64,000 bases of DNA. Origin: UBA12087 sp964370815 (GTDB taxonomy: Bacteria > Chloroflexota > Anaerolineae > Anaerolineales > Villigracilaceae). The notes under the pieces were generated by a model, which made no database searches, had not been told where the DNA came from, and saw only the letters and a list, made by a program, of their open reading frames with translations. The position numbers and the translations under genes are program-made. Within the stretch, counting starts at the first letter, position 1; every line of letters starts with the position of its first letter. Positions 8,011 to 15,546 of the stretch are shown in pieces. The stretch spans positions 1 through 64,000 of the forward strand of contig CAYJKQ010000014.1 of the NCBI GenBank assembly GCA_964370815.1, given 5' to 3'.

Positions 8011-8982
8011 TCACGGGGTGAGAACCTCGCTTACCCAGTCGCGTTCGGCAGCATACCAGTCCACCAGGCGTTGAACCCCTTCCTGCAATGAAACTTGTGG
8101 CTTCCAGCCCAGCAGACGTCCGGCTTTGCTGATGTCCGCCCAATTGGAAAACATATCCGCCTGAACCGGTGGATAATGTTCGATCCTGGCTTTCTTTCCA
8201 ATGGTCGTTTCCAGCAAGCGGATCAGGTCATTTATGGTGATGACTTCATGCCCGCCTAGGTTGATAATTTCGTAACCCACCGGTTTTAGTGCTGCAATGG
8301 TGCCGCGTGCAATATCATCCAGGTAGGTAAAGCCGCGCGATTGCTCACCGCTGCCATAAACCTGCACCGGACGCTCCTCACTGATCCACTGAGTAAAGCG
8401 GAAGAGTGCCAGGTCAGGACGCCCGGCTGGACCATACACAGTAAAGTAGCGCAAAATGGTGACATCCAGGTCGTATAGATAATGGTAGCTGTGCACCAAT
8501 GCTTCCGCTCCTTTTTTGCTGGCGGCATACGGCTGCAGTGGATGGTTGCTATCTGCTTCTTCAGGAGTGGGGTAAGGCGGGTTGGAGCCATAGATGCTGG
8601 AGGTGGAAGCAAATATGAATTTTTTAATATCATTTTGCCGGCACAGTTCAAGCATATTCAGGCAGCCGGTCATATTGGTATCCACGAAGACCCAGGGATT
8701 CTCAGTGCTGGCTCGCACACCTGCCCGGGCAGCCAAATTGATGACAGCCTCGAATTTTTCTGACTTGAACTTGTCCAAAATGGAGCGTTCGGAAATATCC
8801 AGTTTATGAAAGCTGAATCCAGGTATGGCCTGGAGACGCTTCAAGCGGTAATCCTTCATGCGCACATCATAGGCATCGTTCATATTATCAACGCCTGTTA
8901 CGGTATGCCCCTGTTCCAGGAGCATTTCAGAAGTCCTTGAAGCGATAAAACCGGCTGCTCCGGTCACCAGGTAATTACCCAT
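8011..8982 (-). CDS. NAD-dependent sugar epimerase (UDP-glucuronate 4-epimerase-like)
   Basis: An extended SDR protein of 323 residues. The Rossmann motif VTGAAGFIA is at residues 6-14 (Ala replaces the usual last Gly), catalytic Ser/Thr are in ASTSSIYG, and YAASK supplies the catalytic Tyr and Lys. The segment GVDNMNDAYDVRMKDYRLKR matches the UDP-glucuronate 4-epimerase (CapI-like) pattern better than GalE. It would supply a uronic acid or epimeric hexose for locus A. It directly abuts the upstream dehydrogenase gene with no spacer, indicating one transcript. A UDP-GlcNAc(A) epimerase of the WbpP type is the main alternative, since the preceding gene makes an HexNAc uronic acid. Confidence 0.8.
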   Translation of the reverse strand: MGNYLVTGAAGFIASRTSEMLLEQGHTVTGVDNMNDAYDVRMKDYRLKRLQAIPGFSFHKLDISERSILDKFKSEKFEAVINLAARAGVRASTENPWVFVDTNMTGCLNMLELCRQNDIKKFIFASTSSIYGSNPPYPTPEEADSNHPLQPYAASKKGAEALVHSYHYLYDLDVTILRYFTVYGPAGRPDLALFRFTQWISEERPVQVYGSGEQSRGFTYLDDIARGTIAALKPVGYEIINLGGHEVITINDLIRLLETTIGKKARIEHYPPVQADMFSNWADISKAGRLLGWKPQVSLQEGVQRLVDWYAAERDWVSEVLTP

Positions 8983-10302
8983 TTATAACCTCACTACTTT
9001 GGGGTTGTTCTTGCCAAGTTTTCCCAGGGCATTACGGCTGTCAAAGATCAGGCTGGCAGATTCTACAATGGCAGGATAATCGTAATCCTTATGGTTGGTA
9101 ATAATGATGACAATATCTGCCTCCCTGACAGCCGCCATCAGGTCCGGCACACTCTCCATACGCTCATTCTCATGGGTCTGCAGGCTGGGAATGTAAGGAT
9201 CGTGATAGGAGACCAGGGCTCCCTTATTCTTTAGCAGGCCAATCACATCCAGCGCAGGGGATTCTCGAATATCGTCAATATTGGGTTTGTAGGCTGCCCC
9301 CAGCACCAGGCATTTTGAGCCTTTGAGAGCCAGGCTGTGCTCATTGAGAGCATCCACCACCCGGCTGACAGTGTAGCGCGGCATATTGGTGTTGATCTCT
9401 GAAGCCAGTTCAATGAAACGGGCATTGTAGTTAAAAGATTTCATCTTCCAGGAGAGATACAGCGGGTCAATTGGAATGCAGTGCCCTCCCAGCCCTGGTC
9501 CGGGTGTGAACTTCATGAAGCCAAAGGGTTTGGAAGCTGCGGCATCGATCACCTCCCAGACATCCACTCCCAGCCGCTCACACATAATAGCAAGTTCATT
9601 GACCAGGCCAATGTTGATCATGCGGAAGGTATTCTCCAGAAGCTTGGCCATCTCGGCTGCTTCTGCCGTGGATACGGTAAAAACCGTTTCTAGAGCCTGT
9701 TCGTACCAGGCTGTGGCGACTTCGCAACAATCCTGGGTGATGCCACCCACCACTTTGGGTGTATTATAGGTGGTCCAATCTTCGCGCCCGGGGTCAACGC
9801 GTTCTGGTGAGAACGCCAGGAAAATGTTTTCTCCAACAACCAATCCTTTTTCTGTGCCCAATTTGGGAACCAGGATCTCGCGCGTTGTGCCTGGATAGGT
9901 GGATGATTCAAGCACGACCACCATGCCTGGATGCATGTATTTGGATAGTGACTCGGTAGCTGAAATTATGAATGACATATCCGGGTCGCCGGTCTTGCGA
10001 AGGGGAGTGGGTACGCAGATGCTGACCGCATCCATTTCTTTGAGACCGGAGAAATCCACACTGGCGCGGAGCTTGCCGCTATTAACCAGCGGAGCCAGTT
10101 GTTGCGTGGGAACATCCAGGATGTAACTGGTGCCATTGTTCACAGAATCAACCTTGCGGGCATCCGTGTCGATCCCCAAAACAGTGAAACCCGCCTCGGC
10201 AAAGATGACTGCCAGCGGCAAGCCGACATATCCCAATCCCAGCACGCCGATATGTGCTTCCCGGTTCTTGATTTTCTTAATAAGATCCTCTTTGGTCGTC
10301 AT
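8983..10302 (-). CDS. UDP-N-acetylhexosamine 6-dehydrogenase (WbpA-like)
   Basis: A nucleotide-sugar dehydrogenase of 439 residues. It has the N-terminal NAD site GVLGLGYVGLPLA, the FSPERVDPG loop, the helix KLLENTFRMINIGLVNELA with the active-site Lys/Asn region, and catalytic Cys in GPGLGGHCIPIDPLYLSWK. The GGHCIPIDP form is characteristic of UDP-GlcNAc/ManNAc 6-dehydrogenases rather than UDP-glucose dehydrogenase. It oxidises C6 to a carboxylate with two NAD+. The start chosen has GGAG 9 nt upstream; an ATG five codons earlier has none. It is the first gene of polysaccharide locus A; TTGACT and TTGACA hexamers lie 50-65 bp upstream, but I find no convincing -10 partner. Confidence 0.88.
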   Translation of the reverse strand: MTTKEDLIKKIKNREAHIGVLGLGYVGLPLAVIFAEAGFTVLGIDTDARKVDSVNNGTSYILDVPTQQLAPLVNSGKLRASVDFSGLKEMDAVSICVPTPLRKTGDPDMSFIISATESLSKYMHPGMVVVLESSTYPGTTREILVPKLGTEKGLVVGENIFLAFSPERVDPGREDWTTYNTPKVVGGITQDCCEVATAWYEQALETVFTVSTAEAAEMAKLLENTFRMINIGLVNELAIMCERLGVDVWEVIDAAASKPFGFMKFTPGPGLGGHCIPIDPLYLSWKMKSFNYNARFIELASEINTNMPRYTVSRVVDALNEHSLALKGSKCLVLGAAYKPNIDDIRESPALDVIGLLKNKGALVSYHDPYIPSLQTHENERMESVPDLMAAVREADIVIIITNHKDYDYPAIVESASLIFDSRNALGKLGKNNPKVVRL

Positions 10303-10415
10303 TATCTTGCTCTCCATGAATTTATTGTTTTATCCCAATGATCTAGGGGAAGCCGGGGGTGTCAAAGTCAACCAGGATCGCTTTCACATCTCCATTTTCA
10401 TTTTTTGAAGTTTTT

Positions 10416-11057
10416 TTAGAATAGGCTCAACTGCTGCGGATTTACATCCGCTTCGTCAGGCACGGATTGCCTGTCTGGAACGGCAGCGTTTAGAAATTTG
10501 CGGGCTTCTTCCAACAAGGCTGGCAATTTTGCAAAATCCGCCAGGATGGTTGGTTTAAGTTTCGATTGGTGTAACGCCGCAGCCGGGTGGAACATGGCTA
10601 TTATAAACCTGCCTCCAATTCTGCGCATATTCCCATGAATTGCGCTGATCTTTACATCCGTAAAGAACTTGTTCATTGAGTAACGCCCCAGTGTGACAAT
10701 GATCTTGGGATTGATGATCTCGATCTGACGTTCCAGGTAGCGATTGCAGGCCGCAAGTTCATCTGGCAGGGGGTCACGGTTATTGGGGGGGCGGCATTTG
10801 ACCACATTGCCTATCCAGACGTCCGCACGCACCATGCCGGCTTGAGCCAGGAGCTCATCCAGGAATTTTCCAGCCGCACCTACAAATGGCAGCCCCTGTT
10901 CGTTTTCATGAAAGCCGGGACCTTCTCCGATGAACATGATCTCGGAATTGGCAGGTCCCACGCCAGGTACCGATCTCTTGCGGGATTCATGTAAGCCACA
11001 ATTCCGGCAAACAGAAACTTCGTCTGCTATTTGGGCTAGAATCTCATCTGGGTTCAT
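10416..11057 (-). CDS. Uracil-DNA glycosylase, family 4 (UdgA-like)
   Basis: 213 residues. Cys pair CRNC near residue 17 and further Cys in KCRPPNNRDP and beyond are consistent with the [4Fe-4S] site of family 4 glycosylases. The motif GEGPGFHENEQGLPFVG (motif A, GEgPG) and the C-terminal MFHPAAAL (motif B) fit the family. It removes uracil from DNA, starting base-excision repair. It is upstream of no obvious partner and separated by about 48 bp from rimI; transcription from the same strand suggests a loose housekeeping cluster with rimI-tsaB-tsaE. Confidence 0.92.
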   Translation of the reverse strand: MNPDEILAQIADEVSVCRNCGLHESRKRSVPGVGPANSEIMFIGEGPGFHENEQGLPFVGAAGKFLDELLAQAGMVRADVWIGNVVKCRPPNNRDPLPDELAACNRYLERQIEIINPKIIVTLGRYSMNKFFTDVKISAIHGNMRRIGGRFIIAMFHPAAALHQSKLKPTILADFAKLPALLEEARKFLNAAVPDRQSVPDEADVNPQQLSLF

Positions 11058-11104
11058 GTCAGCCTCCCGGGCTCGATGGGTATTATTGGAACCTTCTCAT
11101 GGCA

Positions 11105-11599
11105 TTATTGAGAAGATAAGAATGAAGGAGAGTTTTCCATGGTCATTAATATGGCATCTTCATCATTATCGTGATAATAATGGTTACGCCGTCCCACGAT
11201 TTTAAAACCAAATTCCTTGTACATGTTCAAGGCAGCCAGGTTACCAGCGCGAACTTCCAAAAGAAATCTGCGCGCCCCCTCTTTGTAAGCTGCACTTAGA
11301 GCCGTCTGCAACAACCTCCTTGCAATGCCTCTCCGGCGAAAGTCCGGGTGCACCGCCAGTGTGGCAATGTGAGCTTCGTCCAGAAAAAACCACAAGACAA
11401 GCATTCCCACCAGGCGGGTTGTTCCTTCTTGAGACAGTTCCACCACCCAATTACGGGCGTTGGCGTTTCTGGTCACTTCATATAAAAAAGAGCTTTCAGT
11501 CCACGGCAGGCTGAAGGAAAGGACATCCAGGGTGTACACCCCGCGTACATCCGCCACATCCATACGCCGTATGTCGAACTCGTGAGCGTGGTCAACCAT
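11105..11599 (-). CDS. rimI: Ribosomal-protein-alanine N-acetyltransferase RimI
   Basis: A 164-residue GNAT protein. Acetyl-CoA loop FRRRGIARRLLQTAL, preceded by IATLAVHPD and followed by LEVRAGNLAALNMYKEFGFKIVGRR, is the RimI pattern (N-Ala-x-x-Leu-Tyr region and a Tyr-rich tail RNHYYHDNDEDAILM). It is predicted to acetylate the N-terminal alanine of ribosomal protein S18. It follows tsaB by 2 bp, the classic tsaE-tsaB-rimI arrangement, which supports the assignment strongly. Confidence 0.9.
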   Translation of the reverse strand: MVDHAHEFDIRRMDVADVRGVYTLDVLSFSLPWTESSFLYEVTRNANARNWVVELSQEGTTRLVGMLVLWFFLDEAHIATLAVHPDFRRRGIARRLLQTALSAAYKEGARRFLLEVRAGNLAALNMYKEFGFKIVGRRNHYYHDNDEDAILMTMENSPSFLSSQ

Positions 11600-11601
11600 G
11601 A

Positions 11602-12273
11602 TTACGAATTCGGTACTCCAGCTGTCGGGAGGTAGATAGGCGCCAGGGAGGCTACCACATCGGTATCTCCGACCTGCCAGCGCTGCCAGGCCAATTCAGC
11701 CAGGATGCCTGGCCGTCTAACGCAGTTTGCCGGAGAAGGAATGCTGACATTTTTAAATTTCCGTGCCAGTCGCCTGCGCTCTTCTGCATTCAATTCGCCA
11801 CACACCAGGGTGGGAGATTTGATGCTGTCTGCCAGTTCATCCACAGTATAAGTTTTCGCCGGGCCGTCCGATTGCCAACCATCCTCAGAGGCATGATACC
11901 AGCCAACAGCCAGCCGTTTGCGTCCGGCTTGCAAAACAGCTAATAGTGGAACAGGCTGGATGGGTATGGCTGCTGCCAGGATATCCAAAGAAGGCACACC
12001 GATTAGCGGGATATGTCTGGCTAACACCAGCCCTTTGGCCAGAGCCAGTCCCACCCGCAAACTGGTGAACGATCCGGGACCTATGGCAACCCCGATAGCT
12101 TTGACTGCCTCGATGTTTTCTCCCACACACTTCAGAAGTTCAACTATGGCTGGCGCAAGTTCGACTGTCTGACGCCGGTGACTCAGCCATGTCATTTCAC
12201 CCAGAATTTGAACACCATCATATAAAGCCAGGCCAGTCTGGGTGGTGGAAGTATCCAAAGCCAGTAGCATCAT
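11602..12273 (-). CDS. tsaB: tRNA t6A modification protein TsaB
   Basis: 223 residues, ASKHA-fold protein beginning MMLLALDTSTTQTGLALYDG, with the TsaB signature GVAIGPGSFTSLRVGLALAKGL. It is the scaffold partner of TsaD in synthesis of N6-threonylcarbamoyladenosine at position 37 of ANN-decoding tRNAs. tsaD and tsaC are not in this window. Its start overlaps the tsaE stop (TGATG region), and two consecutive ATG codons are possible starts. Confidence 0.92.
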   Translation of the reverse strand: MMLLALDTSTTQTGLALYDGVQILGEMTWLSHRRQTVELAPAIVELLKCVGENIEAVKAIGVAIGPGSFTSLRVGLALAKGLVLARHIPLIGVPSLDILAAAIPIQPVPLLAVLQAGRKRLAVGWYHASEDGWQSDGPAKTYTVDELADSIKSPTLVCGELNAEERRRLARKFKNVSIPSPANCVRRPGILAELAWQRWQVGDTDVVASLAPIYLPTAGVPNS

Positions 12274-12767
12274 ATCACTCCAAACACCGATTGGCGGAAT
12301 TCATCCATCAACCCAAAATAACGTTTCCCTTGCGGGGAAAACAGCATGGAGCGCTGTTCATCATCCTGGTAATTCAGTTGGACCCACAGATGGTCTCCCG
12401 GCAGGATCAGCTTTATTTTCTCGGGCCATTCGATCACCAGGGGTCCCTGCACAAGCATATCGTCCAGGTCCAATTCCACGGCCTCGGAAATGGTTCCGAT
12501 TCGGTAGGCATCCAGGTGAAACAGGCAGGTCAAATCCGGGCGTCGATAGATATTAACCAGTACAAAAGTTGGGCTGGAAACTGCATCCAGGGAACCCCAG
12601 CCTTGAGCAACTCCCTGCACCAGGGTGGTTTTCCCAGCTCCAAGTTCACCTTGCAGGCAGATCACATCTCCGGGTTGCAAAAACATACCCAAACGCATAC
12701 CAATCCGGCGGGTTTGCTCCGGGCTGCGGCTGAAGATCTCCAGGGTATTGGCATCCAGAATGGGCAT
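12270..12767 (-). CDS. tsaE: tRNA t6A modification ATPase TsaE
   Basis: 165 residues with the P-loop GELGAGKTTLVQGVAQGWG (residues about 41-59) and the characteristic following stretch VSSPTFVLVNIY and HLDAYRI. TsaE binds ATP and drives turnover of the TsaB-TsaD-TsaE complex. It is the first gene of the coupled tsaE-tsaB-rimI set. Confidence 0.92.
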   Translation of the reverse strand: MPILDANTLEIFSRSPEQTRRIGMRLGMFLQPGDVICLQGELGAGKTTLVQGVAQGWGSLDAVSSPTFVLVNIYRRPDLTCLFHLDAYRIGTISEAVELDLDDMLVQGPLVIEWPEKIKLILPGDHLWVQLNYQDDEQRSMLFSPQGKRYFGLMDEFRQSVFGVI

Positions 12768-12777
12768 GGTAAATTTA

Positions 12778-14001
12778 TTATACGTCAGGGGAGGCGGAAG
12801 GCATAGACCCGTTTTTTGGTTCCCCCAGGTCTAATTGTTCCCCCAATATGTGCGCAATGCGGCGCGCAGCATCCGGGCGGGCAGCCCTGCGGCAGCTCTC
12901 AACCACCTTCAAACGTTCATGAGGCCGGCAGACCCAACGTGTCAAGGCGCGCACCACCTGTGAAGGCTCTGGCGCCCAAATACCCGCACCAACCGATTCC
13001 ACAAAACGCACGTTGCCATCCTCCTGGCCGGGTAATTTTGAGTAAAGGATGATAGGCAAGGAAGCGATCAGGGCTTCAGCAATCGTCCCAGGTCCGGCTT
13101 TGGTCACTATTACGTCTGAGGCGCGCATCAGGTCGGGCATATCTTGTGTAAAACCATATATATGAACCGGATTTTCCCAGCTGCGGACTTCCAACTCATC
13201 TTTGAGTTTGGTGTTCCTGCCAGTAATGATCACCAGATTCACGTCCAAACCTGATTCATCAATGGCAATGGCTGTCTCAGTAAGCGGACCCATGCCCTCA
13301 CCCCCACCCACCAGCAGGATGGTCATTTTGTCTAAGTTCCAGCCAAATTTTATGCGCAGGGATTCCTTGTCCCCGGCAGGTTTGCAACAGCGTTCAGATA
13401 CCGGCTGCCCGACAACGATTACTTTATCAGGTGCCATATTAAATTCAAGGGCACGCTGGCGCGCCATCTCGGTCGGCACCAGGGTCAGATCAGCGCGTTT
13501 GTCATACCATAGGGCGTGCGTGCTGACCATATCTGTAACTACGGTGATGAACGGAGGCCGTTTGGCTCCAAGTGCTCTTAAAAAGAAGGATGTTCCCAGC
13601 GCATGCACACTGACCAGCAGATCATTGGGATGTTCGCTCACCAGGCGTCGGGCAGCCCGGCGTACAAGCGGATACATGGTGGAGGTCATGATGCGGGCTT
13701 GCGATCTGCCATCGCTGATGTGAAAACCCACTCCCCACAATTCAGGGATACGCACCAGGTCAGGGTAAAATTCCGGCAGGCGATTGGAAGGAGGTGGTGC
13801 ATAATCCGTCAGAAAATCGACCATTTCAGTGGTCAGCGCATCCCCAAACTCAAGCTGTAAGGCTTCAATGATGGCTTCAGCCGCGGCACGATGCCCACCG
13901 CCGGTGTCTGAAAACAGGAAAAGGATGTGTGGCTTTCTATTTACTCCATCTTTTCCAATACCGGGATCCTTCGCATCAATTTTATTTTTCATTTTCTTCA
14001 T
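12778..14001 (-). CDS. MGDG-synthase/MurG-like glycolipid glycosyltransferase
   Basis: 407 residues, GT28-type GT-B fold. The start of the N-terminal domain (ILFLFSDTGGGHRAAAEAI) is the hallmark of monogalactosyldiacylglycerol synthase and processive diacylglycerol glucosyltransferases. The C-terminal half has LLVGGGEGMGP and TKAGPGTIAEALIASLPII, the nucleotide-sugar site. It probably glycosylates diacylglycerol to make membrane glycolipids at the inner face of the membrane. The stop lies 10 bp before tsaE; the start overlaps the DUF951 gene by 20 bp. Confidence 0.82.
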   Translation of the reverse strand: MKKMKNKIDAKDPGIGKDGVNRKPHILFLFSDTGGGHRAAAEAIIEALQLEFGDALTTEMVDFLTDYAPPPSNRLPEFYPDLVRIPELWGVGFHISDGRSQARIMTSTMYPLVRRAARRLVSEHPNDLLVSVHALGTSFFLRALGAKRPPFITVVTDMVSTHALWYDKRADLTLVPTEMARQRALEFNMAPDKVIVVGQPVSERCCKPAGDKESLRIKFGWNLDKMTILLVGGGEGMGPLTETAIAIDESGLDVNLVIITGRNTKLKDELEVRSWENPVHIYGFTQDMPDLMRASDVIVTKAGPGTIAEALIASLPIILYSKLPGQEDGNVRFVESVGAGIWAPEPSQVVRALTRWVCRPHERLKVVESCRRAARPDAARRIAHILGEQLDLGEPKNGSMPSASPDV

Positions 14002-14182
14002 TTGCTATCAATTTTTTTAAACGACGGGCGAGATCACGACGAGGCAACAGCACACGATGCTGGCAAGTGCAACATTCCAGACCAATATCTGCACCCAGCC
14101 GTACAATGGTCCATTCATAGGATCCACATGGGTGCGGTTTCCGTAACCATACACGATCCTTGAGATGCAGTTCAGGTAACAC
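13982..14182 (-). CDS. DUF951 family small zinc-ribbon-like protein
   Basis: 66 residues with the DUF951 signature: LRKPHPCGSYEWTIVRLGAD then CCTCQHRVLLPRRDLARR. Three cysteines are arranged as one upstream Cys plus CxxC, suggesting a structural metal. Function is unknown, though the family is widespread in Gram-positive-type bacteria. The start is GTG with no ribosome site, and a promoter lies so close that the mRNA should begin at the GTG (see the promoter entry). The 3' end overlaps the next gene by 20 bp. Confidence 0.82.
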   Translation of the reverse strand: MLPELHLKDRVWLRKPHPCGSYEWTIVRLGADIGLECCTCQHRVLLPRRDLARRLKKLIANEENEK

Positions 14183-14188
14183 AAGAGG

Positions 14189-14217
14189 ATTATACCCTGA
14201 GCTTGTTTTTTTCTCAC
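14189..14217 (-). promoter_or_regulatory. Putative promoter for a leaderless DUF951 transcript
   Basis: On the minus strand, GTGAGA (4 of 6 to the -35 consensus) and a perfect TATAAT are separated by 17 bp. The TATAAT ends 6 nt before the GTG start codon of DUF951, so transcription would start at or next to the G of GTG, giving a leaderless mRNA. No Shine-Dalgarno sequence is present, which fits. Confidence 0.5.
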
Positions 14218-14319
14218 TTATCGTCTTTGAACAATGACATGGGTCGTTGTAACTATTTATGGACTGTTTATTTTATGATAGACTCAATGTGCTGAAAAAT
14301 CACGAGTGAGGGAACCAAT

Positions 14320-14871
14320 ATGCCAACCAGAAAAACTCATCCAATCATTATTGCCGGTCTTCAGCGTGAATTACCCCTTTTTGAGGTCAAACCGGGTCTC
14401 ACGATCGCCATTCTGAATATCCTGGGGGATACAGAACTGGTGCAAGCCTGTGCCAGAGACCTGGCCAAAAAGCTTGAAAATATTGATTTTGACATCATTG
14501 TAACGGCTGAAACCAAGTCTATACCGATCACGTATGCCCTATCAGCTGAGATGAAAAAACCCTATGTAGTGCTCAGGAAAACTTACAAGCCTTACATGGG
14601 TCAGGCACTCAAGGCTGAGACTCTATCCATCACCACCAACCTAACCCAAACCCTCTATCTGGATGAAAAAGACCTGCATCTGATTGAAAACAGCCGGGTA
14701 CTCATCCTGGATGATGTCATCAGCACAGGTTCAACTTTAAAGGGCATGCACAAAATTATGGAAAGAGCCAAAGCAACAGTGGTAGCAGAAGCTGCCATCC
14801 TCACCGAAGGGGAAAAAGCCCAATGGGGGCAGATCGTGGCTCTCGGACATTTACCTTTGTTTACCGATTAG
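14320..14871 (+). CDS. Phosphoribosyltransferase (adenine PRTase-like)
   Basis: 183 residues, type I PRTase fold. The PRPP loop VLILDDVISTGSTLKG (residues about 127-142) is complete, and the region FDIIVTAETKSIPITYALS matches the base-binding side of APRT/XPRT-like enzymes. It likely salvages a purine base with PRPP. A second enzyme of the same fold (xpt) lies at 44001; the two are diverged and probably use different bases. GAGGGA 6 nt upstream supports the start. It is divergent from DUF951 and monocistronic. Confidence 0.75.
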   Translation: MPTRKTHPIIIAGLQRELPLFEVKPGLTIAILNILGDTELVQACARDLAKKLENIDFDIIVTAETKSIPITYALSAEMKKPYVVLRKTYKPYMGQALKAETLSITTNLTQTLYLDEKDLHLIENSRVLILDDVISTGSTLKGMHKIMERAKATVVAEAAILTEGEKAQWGQIVALGHLPLFTD

Positions 14872-14963
14872 TTAATCTCGTTATATTGTAAGGATCGAAT
14901 CTTAGTTTCTCTTTCACCCTGAAATTCCAGGATGGAACCGGGGATTAAAAGCAGATTAAAACC

Positions 14964-14992
14964 TTGACCTGTAAAAACAGTCATGATAGACT
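14964..14992 (+). promoter_or_regulatory. Sigma-70-type promoter of the 29-codon mini-gene
   Basis: TTGACC (14964-14969) and TAGACT (14987-14992) are separated by exactly 17 bp. Predicted transcription start is near 15000, 30 nt before the mini-gene ATG. It is one of the three clearest promoters in the window. Confidence 0.7.
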
Positions 14993-15030
14993 CTTGCAGT
15001 TGGAAAATCTTACGAAAGGAGGCGCACTCA

Positions 15031-15120
15031 ATGAACAACGTATTACTCCTCACCCAAAGCGTTCGCAAAGCTGCCGGAAGTGGTTTTGCCTTGCATACGC
15101 GCAGTGCGCCTGTTGACTGA
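15031..15120 (+). CDS. 29-residue leader-peptide-like ORF
   Basis: A very short frame beginning MNNVLLLTQSVRKAA and ending SAPVD, with an unusually strong ribosome site (AAAGGAGG, 8 nt upstream). Its own promoter lies 30-65 bp upstream and two intrinsic terminators follow 24 and 75 nt after the stop, so it is a complete transcription unit. It has no membrane segment and contains a run of hydrophobic codons (GTA TTA CTC CTC) near the start. No family recognised. The layout is that of a regulatory leader peptide for the acetyltransferase operon downstream; a free-standing small protein is the alternative. Confidence 0.6.
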   Translation: MNNVLLLTQSVRKAAGSGFALHTRSAPVD

Positions 15121-15143
15121 AAAGATATACGCATAGTATTTCA

Positions 15144-15177
15144 GACCACGGAGCACTCAGTCCGTGGTCTTTTTTTT
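15144..15177 (+). terminator. Intrinsic terminator 1 after the mini-gene
   Basis: Perfect 9-bp arms GACCACGGA and TCCGTGGTC with an 8-nt loop, followed directly by eight Ts. Its 3' arm can also pair with the 5' arm of the second terminator, which would dissolve both. Confidence 0.88.
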
Positions 15178-15194
15178 CCCCCTCCTCCAAAGAG

Positions 15195-15223
15195 GCCATG
15201 GACAAGATCCGTGGCTTTTTTTT
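15195..15223 (+). terminator. Intrinsic terminator 2, tandem to the first
   Basis: Arms GCCATGGA and TCCGTGGC (one T-G wobble) enclose a 5-nt loop and are followed by eight Ts. The 3' arm nearly repeats that of terminator 1 (TCCGTGG), so the two are related by duplication or by shared selection on alternative pairing. Confidence 0.82.
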
Positions 15224-15546
15224 GAATGTTATGCAATTTGACTGGAAGAATAATATTAAGAAGATCAATGATCTTACAAAAGTTGTTTTTATTGCACCAC
15301 CCCGATCTTCTCCGAATTTCCGGGAAGATATAAGAAAAAGGAAAAAAAGAATATGTCAAAAAACAGAATTTGTCTTTCCACTTTACCTGTATCATTTGCC
15401 GGGCTTCTCCACCCTTCGCCCTGCACCCGATCCACCTGGTTCCCGGTCGCACCCTGTCCTTCCCGGAATATCTGATTGGTCCCCGCCAGTCATTTTTTCC
15501 GGAGCACATGGAACAGGCGCGGCCTCCAAAAAGCAAGGAGTTAGCC
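15224..15546 (+). other. Leader region before the acetyltransferase operon
   Basis: About 320 bp without a convincing gene. A 40-codon frame from an ATG at 15353 (beginning MSKNRICLSTLPVS) is preceded only by an A-rich stretch with a weak AAAGG. Otherwise the region is the presumed long 5' leader of the first GNAT gene, which has AAGGAG 8 nt before its ATG. Confidence 0.4.

Noticed and set aside
12189..12806. Open frame of about 200 codons opposite tsaB/tsaE
   Set aside because: It is antisense to two well-recognised genes, with no ribosome site and no protein-like motifs.
14247..14279. TTGTAA and TATGAT upstream of the phosphoribosyltransferase as a promoter
   Set aside because: The spacer is 21 bp, too long for a sigma-70-type promoter.
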